Shown here piece by piece: positions 58,332-64,000 of a stretch of DNA of 64,000 nucleotides. Every line of letters begins with the position of its first letter. The first letter of the stretch is position 1. The DNA comes from Kitasatospora atroaurantiaca (GTDB lineage: Bacteria > Actinomycetota > Actinomycetes > Streptomycetales > Streptomycetaceae). The notes beneath the pieces were generated by a model, which did not search any database, was not told where the DNA came from, and saw nothing but the letters and a program-made list of their open reading frames with translations. Made by a program: the position numbers and the translations under genes. The stretch covers positions 7,254,001 through 7,318,000 of the forward strand of contig NZ_VIVR01000001.1 in NCBI RefSeq assembly GCF_007828955.1, read 5' to 3'.

Positions 58332-59051
58332 TCAGGGCCAGAGCAGGGTCCGGGTCCAGGCCGCCGACCCCGTGCCAGGGCCCGTCCTGGTGAAGCGCAG
58401 CCGCACATGACGACGGTTCGGATCGCCCTGCCAGAACTCCACCTCCTGTGCCCACAGCGTGTAGACGGTGTGGCTCGGGGCGATGACACCGGGCTCGGCC
58501 GCCAGGCGCAGCCGGGCTGCCTCGGCCGCCTCGTCGTACGTCTCCAGGGAGGGGAGCGACCGACTCTGCCGGCCTACCAGGGCCGCGGTCCGGGCCGCGG
58601 GCGAGCGGGTGAGGAACTCGGCCGCCGAGACCTCGGGCGGCGCGGCCGCCACGGTGCCGCGGATCCGGACCTGCCGGCCCAGCGGCGGCCAGTACAGCGT
58701 CATCGCGGCCACGGGGTGCGCGGTGAGCTGCCGCCCCTTGGGGCTGTCGGAGTCGACCGCGAACAGCCATCCGGCGCCCTCGACATCGACGTCCCGCAGG
58801 ACCAGTACCCGCGCATCGGGCAGGCCGTCGGCGTCGACCGTCGACAGGGTCACCACCTGGGCGTCGAGGACTTCGGCGTCGAAGGCGCCGATCAGCCAGT
58901 CGACGAAGAGGCTCCCCGGATCGGAGGGCGCCCGGTCGAGGTCGAACCGCGGCAGCTCGCGGGCCATGGGCGGCCTGCTGCGCAGCAGTTCGGCGACCGT
59001 GTTCGGCCCGCCGGAGCCCTCGTCCTGCTCGTCACTGCTTCGGTGGGTCAC
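58332..59051 (-). CDS. pyridoxamine-5'-phosphate-oxidase-like FMN protein
   Basis: 239 residues from GTG 59051 (GGGAGG upstream); the earlier ATG would run into the neighbouring gene. FMN-binding split barrel with V-T-L-S-T-V-D-A-D-G-L-P-D-A-R-V-L-V-L-R-D and P-V-A-A-M-T-L-Y-W-P-P-L-G-R-Q-V-R-I-R-G, then the PdxH-type C-terminal E-F-W-Q-G-D-P-N-R-R-H-V-R-L-R-F. These match PdxH and its phenazine PhzG-like relatives; vitamin B6 salvage is likely but the substrate is not proven. Same orientation as the amidohydrolase, 70 nt apart. Confidence 0.85.
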   Translation of the reverse strand: MTHRSSDEQDEGSGGPNTVAELLRSRPPMARELPRFDLDRAPSDPGSLFVDWLIGAFDAEVLDAQVVTLSTVDADGLPDARVLVLRDVDVEGAGWLFAVDSDSPKGRQLTAHPVAAMTLYWPPLGRQVRIRGTVAAAPPEVSAAEFLTRSPAARTAALVGRQSRSLPSLETYDEAAEAARLRLAAEPGVIAPSHTVYTLWAQEVEFWQGDPNRRHVRLRFTRTGPGTGSAAWTRTLLWP

Positions 59052-59121
59052 TGCGCCTCCCGTCCCGTGCCCCCGCTCCTGGCCGGCCGGGGCATCGCCG
59101 ATGCGAAACGATACTGGCAGC

Positions 59122-59865
59122 TCAGGCGCCCACGCCGTAGAAGTCACGGGCGTTGGTGACCAGGACCGCCTCGGCGGCCTCCTCCCCGAGGGCGTCGACC
59201 AGGAGAGCGAGGTCGGCGTCGGCGAACGGACGCGCGGCCCGGGTGGAGGGCAGGTCGGTGCCGGCCATCAGCGCGCCGGGGTCGGCGGCGTGGATCGCCC
59301 TGAGGGTGGCGGGCACGTCCAGGCGGACCCGGCCGAAGCCCGTGGCCTTCACCCGCAGGCCGGCCTCCACCAGCCGCAGCAGTGCGCCGCGCCCGGCCTC
59401 CGACATGCCCAGATGGTCGATGCTGACCTTGGGCAGCGCGGTCAGCACCGGCTCCAGGCCGGGCAGGTCCGCGGCGTCGACGTACAGCTCGGTGTGCCAG
59501 CCGGCCAGGTCGAAGACGCGGCGGGCCAGGCGGTCGAGCCGGGCGGGCCCCTCGGAGCCGCCGCGGTAGAGGTTGAAGCGGATCGCCCGGACTCCGGCGG
59601 CGTCCAGGTCGAGGATCTGCCGGTCGGAGGCGGTGGCCGGGAGCTGGGTCACCCCGACGAAGCCCGGGCCCAGCCGGGCCAGCGCGTCGACCAGGTAGGA
59701 CTGGTCGAAGGCCTGGAAGGAGCCGGAGACGACGGCCCCGCCGGTGACCCCGAGGGTGCGGACGCGCTGCAGGTAGTCGGCGACCGTGAAGGCCTCGGGC
59801 AGGTAGCCGGCGTTCGCCACCAGCGGGAACCGGGGATCGACGATGTGCAGGTGACTGTCGAACAT
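59122..59865 (-). CDS. amidohydrolase (COG3618-like TIM-barrel lactonase/decarboxylase family)
   Basis: 247 residues from ATG 59865 (the long upstream frame is antisense). D-S-H-L-H-I-V-D-P at the N-terminus gives the metal-binding His-x-His; R-A-I-R-F-N-L-Y-R-G, K-V-S-I-D-H-L-G-M-S (third His) and M-A-G-T-D-L-P-S-T (catalytic Asp) follow. The set is typical of amidohydrolase_2 (COG3618) enzymes that open lactones or decarboxylate acids. Divergent from the APC permease gene. Confidence 0.87.
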   Translation of the reverse strand: MFDSHLHIVDPRFPLVANAGYLPEAFTVADYLQRVRTLGVTGGAVVSGSFQAFDQSYLVDALARLGPGFVGVTQLPATASDRQILDLDAAGVRAIRFNLYRGGSEGPARLDRLARRVFDLAGWHTELYVDAADLPGLEPVLTALPKVSIDHLGMSEAGRGALLRLVEAGLRVKATGFGRVRLDVPATLRAIHAADPGALMAGTDLPSTRAARPFADADLALLVDALGEEAAEAVLVTNARDFYGVGA

Positions 59866-59990
59866 CTCGCGGTCAGCTCCTCGGAATCCCCCGGTCGGCC
59901 CCGTGTCCTGTCCGGAGCGCGGCGACCGGCGGACGTACGATCGGGATCTCGTGATTCCACCATGGCGTTCGGCCCGAGCGAGAGAGCGGG

Positions 59991-61568
59991 GTGGGGTTCG
60001 TGTCGAGTCCTTCCGGCAATGCGGCACCTTCCACGGGGGCCCCGGCGACCGGTTCGGGCGCGGGCGAGAAGGGCCTCAAGGGCAACGCGCTCGGCCTCTT
60101 CTCCTCGGTGGCCATCGGCCTGGCCTCGACCGCGCCCGCGTACAGCCTGGCCGCGACCCTCGGCCTGATCGTGGTCGGCGTCGGCCTCCAGGCACCGATC
60201 ATCACGATGATGGCGTTCATCCCGATGCTGCTCATCGCGTACGCCTACAAGGAGCTCAACGCCTCCGACCCCGACTGCGGGACCACCTTCGTCTGGGGCG
60301 CCAGGGCGTTCGGGCCGCGGACGGGCTGGATGGGCGGCTGGGGCATCGTCTTCGCCGACATCATCGTCATGGCGAACCTGGCTCAGATCGCCGGCATCTA
60401 CGGCTTCCGGCTCTTCGGCCTGGACTCGCTCGCCGAGAACACCACCTGGACCACCCTGGCCGGTGTGGCGTGGATCGTCGTGATGACCCTGATCTGCTAC
60501 ATCGGCATCGAGATCTCCGCCGCCCTGCAGCGCTGGCTGCTGTGCATCGAGGTCGCGGTACTGATCCTGTTCTCGGTCACCGCCCTGGTCAAGGCCTACG
60601 GCAGCAACCCGCCGGAGACCGCGATCCACATCGACGCCTCCTGGTTCAACCCCTTCAACGTGCCCTCGGCCAGTGCCCTGACCTCGGGGATCCTGGCGGC
60701 CGTGTTCATCTACTGGGGTTGGGACACCGCCGTCTCGGTCAACGAGGAGACCGCCGACAGCGCGCGCACCCCCGGGCGGGCGGCGGTCATCTCGACCGTC
60801 CTGCTGCTGCTCATCTACGGCCTGGTCTCCACGTCCGCCCAGGCCTTCGCCGGGGTCGGCACGGAGGGCATCGGACTGGCCAACCCCGACAACGAAGGGG
60901 ACGTGCTCTCCGGGCTGGGCGATGCGATCTTCGGCACCACGGGGTTCGGCTGGTTCCTCAACAAGCTGCTGATCTTCATGGTGCTGACCTCGTCCGCAGC
61001 CTCCACCCAGACCACCATCCTGCCCACGGCCCGCACGACGTTCTCGATGGCCGCGCACAAGGCCATCCCCTCGCAGTTCGCGCGGGTGCACCGCAGGTTC
61101 CTCACCCCGACCTGGTCCACCCTCGGCATGGGGCTGGCCTCGATCGCCTTCTACGTCCTGCTGACGGCGATCAGCGGCAACGTCCTCACCGACTCCATCG
61201 CCTCGGTCGGCCTGGGCATCGCCTTCTACTACGGCCTCACCGGTTTCGCCTGCCTCTGGTACTACCGCCGGGTCCTGACCCGGAGCGTCCGTGACTTCGT
61301 GTTCAAGGGCCTGCTCCCGGGCCTCGGCGGGCTGAGCCTGCTGTACTTCTTCTGCTACGGGGCCTTCGACGTCTACGCCGACCCCGAGTACGGCGCCACC
61401 TCGATCGACCTGCCGATCTTCGGAGAAACCGGTGGCGTGACCGTCATCGGCATCGGTGCCCTGGTGATCGGCTTCGTGCTGATGCTGATTCAGTGGGCCG
61501 TCCAGGGTTCCTGGTTCCGCTACCCGGACGTCCCGAAGACCGCGGCGGACCCGGCCGACGCGCCCTGA
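59991..61568 (+). CDS. APC-family amino-acid/amine permease
   Basis: 525 residues from GTG 59991 (GTG 60000 equally possible; GGGGTGGGG lies between). Twelve helices. Helix 1 G-L-F-S-S-V-A-I-G-L-A-S-T-A-P-A-Y-S-L has the unwound G-S/T-A-P-A-Y segment of APC transporters, followed by D-P-D-C-G-T-T-F-V-W-G-A-R-A-F-G-P and W-G-W-D-T-A-V-S-V-N-E-E-T in helix 6. Substrate is probably an amino acid or polyamine. Divergent from the amidohydrolase, whose product it could exchange; that link is speculation. Confidence 0.88.
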   Translation: MGFVSSPSGNAAPSTGAPATGSGAGEKGLKGNALGLFSSVAIGLASTAPAYSLAATLGLIVVGVGLQAPIITMMAFIPMLLIAYAYKELNASDPDCGTTFVWGARAFGPRTGWMGGWGIVFADIIVMANLAQIAGIYGFRLFGLDSLAENTTWTTLAGVAWIVVMTLICYIGIEISAALQRWLLCIEVAVLILFSVTALVKAYGSNPPETAIHIDASWFNPFNVPSASALTSGILAAVFIYWGWDTAVSVNEETADSARTPGRAAVISTVLLLLIYGLVSTSAQAFAGVGTEGIGLANPDNEGDVLSGLGDAIFGTTGFGWFLNKLLIFMVLTSSAASTQTTILPTARTTFSMAAHKAIPSQFARVHRRFLTPTWSTLGMGLASIAFYVLLTAISGNVLTDSIASVGLGIAFYYGLTGFACLWYYRRVLTRSVRDFVFKGLLPGLGGLSLLYFFCYGAFDVYADPEYGATSIDLPIFGETGGVTVIGIGALVIGFVLMLIQWAVQGSWFRYPDVPKTAADPADAP

Positions 61569-61621
61569 GTACAGGGACCGCTCTGCCGCGCTCTCGGCGC
61601 TCTGGATGCCCTCAGCCGCTC

Positions 61622-62533
61622 TCAGCCGGCGAAGTTCAGCGCGTACAGCGGCCGGACGGTGGCGGGGGTGACGAAGTCCATCGGCACGGTGCCCAGGTGC
61701 GGGCGGGTGGCGGCGTTCAGGGCCGAGACGTAGCCGCTGAGCTTGGGGGCGATGGCCTGCGCGGCCTGCTGCGGCCACAGGCCCCAGCCGGAGGAGGAGG
61801 TGAAGGTGAGGAACAGCCGCTGCGGGTCGCTCGAGGCGCGGGCCGCGTTGAGGTGTGCGGACACCTCGGGCCACTTCCGCGAGTTGAGCTCGAAGATCGT
61901 CCCGATCTGGTAGTCGTCCTCGATGTCCATGCGCCCGCCGCCCCACGGGATGCCCGGCAGGCCGGAGCTGTCGGCGAGGACGACGACCCGGCCGCGCACC
62001 TCGCCGAGCCGGGGGACGCGGTCCTCGGCCCAGAACAGGTCCGGCCACTTCGAGCGGTAACCTGCGAAGATGGCCGCGAAGTCCGCGGCGGGGACGGTCG
62101 AGTACTCCTGCTTGACCCTCATCAGGAGGGTCTCCCCGGGGTGCTGGGCCAGGAACGCCCGGCAGAGGTTCAGTACGTCACCGAAGAAGATGTGCTGGAA
62201 GAACGAGCCGTGGTGGATCGCGAAGACGCCGTCGATCGCGCGGCATCTGATGTCCAGGAACCTTACGCCCGCGGCGAGTTGGTCGGGGAGCGAGAGGGTC
62301 TGGGTCTGGGTGATCGCACCGCCGTAGAGCGAGCAGGTGTCGTGCGTGCCCGGGACGGTGAGCTGCGAGAGGTACGTGTCGGAGGAGACGGCACCCAGCC
62401 AGTCGGCGCCGCCGGGTACGTCGGCGGCCCGGGCCGGCTGCACCGAGGGGCCGAGTCCGGCCCCTACCGCGGCCAGGACCACTGTCGAACGGGCGAAGGT
62501 GCGCCGACTGATCGGAGTGTCCGTCAAGTCCAT
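61622..62533 (-). CDS. Tat-exported phosphatidylinositol-specific phospholipase C-like protein
   Basis: 303 residues from ATG 62533. Tat signal T-P-I-S-R-R-T-F-A-R-S-T then a hydrophobic core ending P-A-R-A. PI-PLC X domain: T-V-P-G-T-H-D-T-C-S (His64, Asp65), R-F-L-D-I-R-C-R, and F-A-I-H-H-G-S-F-F-Q (second His); L-L-M-R-V-K-Q-E-Y and the C-terminal T-A-T-V-R-P-L-Y-A-L-N-F complete it. Bacterial PI-PLCs cleave phosphatidylinositol or GPI anchors without calcium; streptomycetes also have secreted Ca-dependent relatives, and the subtype cannot be told here. Confidence 0.9.
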   Translation of the reverse strand: MDLTDTPISRRTFARSTVVLAAVGAGLGPSVQPARAADVPGGADWLGAVSSDTYLSQLTVPGTHDTCSLYGGAITQTQTLSLPDQLAAGVRFLDIRCRAIDGVFAIHHGSFFQHIFFGDVLNLCRAFLAQHPGETLLMRVKQEYSTVPAADFAAIFAGYRSKWPDLFWAEDRVPRLGEVRGRVVVLADSSGLPGIPWGGGRMDIEDDYQIGTIFELNSRKWPEVSAHLNAARASSDPQRLFLTFTSSSGWGLWPQQAAQAIAPKLSGYVSALNAATRPHLGTVPMDFVTPATVRPLYALNFAG

Positions 62534-62624
62534 TGCTGCATCCCGTCGTTGAGCCTCAGGTGTGCCTGCCATGCACATTATCAACGGGGAGGCGCGACAG
62601 GCATAGACCTGAGGACCGCATCGA

Positions 62625-64000
62625 CTACTGCAACGGCACCTGAGCGAGCCTCCCCGGCGTGGTGTCCTCGAGCGCACCGCTCATGGCGTCGCGCCAGATC
62701 GGCCCGGCCAGCGTCCCGCCGAAGGCCTGGTCGACGATCTCACCGCCGATGCTCTGCCCGTCCAGCGAGGTCGGGTGGTCGGTGTCGCTGACCACCGTGG
62801 CGCCCGACAACTCCGGGGTGTAGCCGACGAACCAGACCTGCTTGCCCGCGTTGGTGGTACCGGTCTTGCCCGCGCTGTCGCGGTCGCCCAGACCGGCCTT
62901 GGTGCCGGTGCCGTCCTGGACCACGCCCTTGAGCATCGTGGTGAGGGCGTCGGCGGTGTGCGCCGACATCACCTCGCCGCACCTGCTCGCCGGGACGGGA
63001 AGCGGCTTGCCGTCGGCGGTGGTCACCGAGGTGATCGCGGTCGGGGTGCAGTAGGTGCCGTGCGCGGCGAATGTCGCGTAGACGTTGGCCATCTCCAGCG
63101 GGGTCAGGTCGTTGCTGCCGAGGGCCATGGACGGCACCGCGCTCAGCTTCTCGCCGCCGGCCTGCTGGGTGATGCCGAGTCTGTTGGCCATCTGCACCAC
63201 GTTGCACAGGCCGGTGTCCGCCTCCAGCGAGGCGAAGTAGGTGTTGACCGACTGCGCCATGGCGGGTGCCATGGTGAACGGCCCGTACAGCGACTTGGCG
63301 TCGTTGTGCACCTCGCCGCTCTCCGGGAACCTGCCGCCCTTGCAGTCCTTCATGGCCGGCCAGGCCATGCTGTAGGGGGAGGGGTACGACTGGGCGGGTG
63401 TGATGCCGTTCTCCAGCGCGGCGGCGGCCACGATCGGCTTGAAGGTCGAGCCGGTCGGGAAGCCGAGACCGCCGCCCATCGCCTTGGTGACGTTGAGGTT
63501 GATCTGGGTCTGGTTGGCGGCGAACCCGTACGGGCGGCTCTGGCCCATCGCGACGATCTTCCCGGTGCCCGGCTGCACCACCGTCATCGCGGTGGCCGCC
63601 TTGTCGGAGGCGTACACATGGCTGGTGACGGACTTCTGCAGGGCGGCCTGCGCCTTGGGGTCGAGCGTGGTGTGGATCTGCAGGCCGCCGTGCTTCCACA
63701 GCGCCTGGCGATCGGCCGAAGTGGCGCCGAACGCCGGGTCGCTGACGATCACCTTGTGCACGTAGTCGCAGAAGAAGCCCGCGCCCTGGTCGGCGGTGAT
63801 GCAGCCCTGCCGCGGACGGCTGACCTTGAGGTCGAGCGGGCGGGCGATCGCCTCGGCCGCCTGGGCCTGGGTGATGGTGCCGTACTGCGCCATCTTGCGC
63901 AGCACGGTGTCACGCCGTGCCTTGGCATTCTCGGGGTTGGCGATCGGGTCGTAGCCCGTCGGTGACTGCACCAGCCCGGCCAGCAGGGCAGCCTGAGGGA
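62625..64000 (-). CDS. class A penicillin-binding protein (transglycosylase-transpeptidase), 5' end outside window
   Basis: The frame is open to the window end (reads P-Q-A-A-L-L-A-G-L-V before Q-S-P-T-G-Y-D-P), so at least 458 residues are present and the start is missing. The A-A-L-L-A-G-L-V-Q-S-P-T-G-Y-D-P segment ends the GT51 glycosyltransferase domain. The transpeptidase has the SxxK box in T-G-S-T-F-K-P, SxN in Q-S-V-N-T-Y-F and KTG in A-G-K-T-G-T-T-N. It polymerises and crosslinks peptidoglycan. A Cys-bearing F-F-C-D-Y-V segment and G-C-I-T-A-D could form a disulfide. Confidence 0.93.
   Translation of the reverse strand, partial: PQAALLAGLVQSPTGYDPIANPENAKARRDTVLRKMAQYGTITQAQAAEAIARPLDLKVSRPRQGCITADQGAGFFCDYVHKVIVSDPAFGATSADRQALWKHGGLQIHTTLDPKAQAALQKSVTSHVYASDKAATAMTVVQPGTGKIVAMGQSRPYGFAANQTQINLNVTKAMGGGLGFPTGSTFKPIVAAAALENGITPAQSYPSPYSMAWPAMKDCKGGRFPESGEVHNDAKSLYGPFTMAPAMAQSVNTYFASLEADTGLCNVVQMANRLGITQQAGGEKLSAVPSMALGSNDLTPLEMANVYATFAAHGTYCTPTAITSVTTADGKPLPVPASRCGEVMSAHTADALTTMLKGVVQDGTGTKAGLGDRDSAGKTGTTNAGKQVWFVGYTPELSGATVVSDTDHPTSLDGQSIGGEIVDQAFGGTLAGPIWRDAMSGALEDTTPGRLAQVPLQ

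Overview
High-GC actinobacterial chromosome, most likely Streptomycetaceae (Streptomyces or Kitasatospora). The grounds are the strong G/C third-position bias, frequent GTG starts, F420- and mycothiol-type enzymes, a chaplin, a divergent second-type EF-Tu, an ECF42/DGPF sigma module and secreted multi-domain proteases. I see no tRNA, rRNA, CRISPR array, insertion sequence or prophage. Both window ends cut genes: a MurR/RpiR regulator on the left and a class A penicillin-binding protein on the right.

Layout. 0-5.3 kb: end of an RpiR regulator, then four leftward genes for exported proteins, including an SH3-papain-like cysteine protease and a metalloprotease with FnIII and ricin-type domains. 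5.8-7.1 kb: a methyltransferase and a GNAT enzyme. 7.1-10.3 kb: bioB-bioA-bioD (bioF lies 35 kb away at 44.8 kb). 11.3-13.8 kb: Ski2-like helicase. 14.0-19.0 kb: a four-gene operon (nitrilase-type amidohydrolase, dihydropyrimidinase, F420-dependent LLM oxidoreductase, NCS1 permease) that reads as reductive pyrimidine or hydantoin breakdown. 19.1-27.3 kb: an R-type beta-oxidation island (MFS transporter, MaoC hydratase, thiolase, FabG-type dehydrogenase, acyl-CoA ligase, HAD enzyme, TetR) joined by three copies of an 18-bp operator-like sequence.

27.6-38 kb: small membrane proteins, a HAD acid phosphatase, TetR and tandem-Lrp regulators, a frameshifted gene, a 951-residue STAND-like NTPase with TPR/Sel1-like repeats, a double-STAS protein and a divergent tuf. 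38-44.6 kb: an SMP-30 protein and a CaiB-type CoA-transferase/glutaryl-CoA dehydrogenase pair between two PucR regulators, probably for glutarate use. 44.8-51.8 kb: bioF, a DinB/mycothiol-type enzyme, a GNAT enzyme, split NHEJ polymerase and ligase genes, and the ECF42 module.

52-64 kb: tdh-kbl (threonine to glycine), a stand-alone Tudor-like protein, a cold-shock gene with structured leader and terminator, a LysR regulator, DUF427, a Gfo/Idh oxidoreductase, a chaplin, a PNPOx-like enzyme, an amidohydrolase, an APC permease, a Tat-exported PI-PLC-like protein and the PBP. Many convergent pairs are separated by long perfect hairpins, and at least a dozen genes look leaderless, with a -10 element 6-8 nt before the start codon. 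All functions are read from motifs by eye; no database search was possible.
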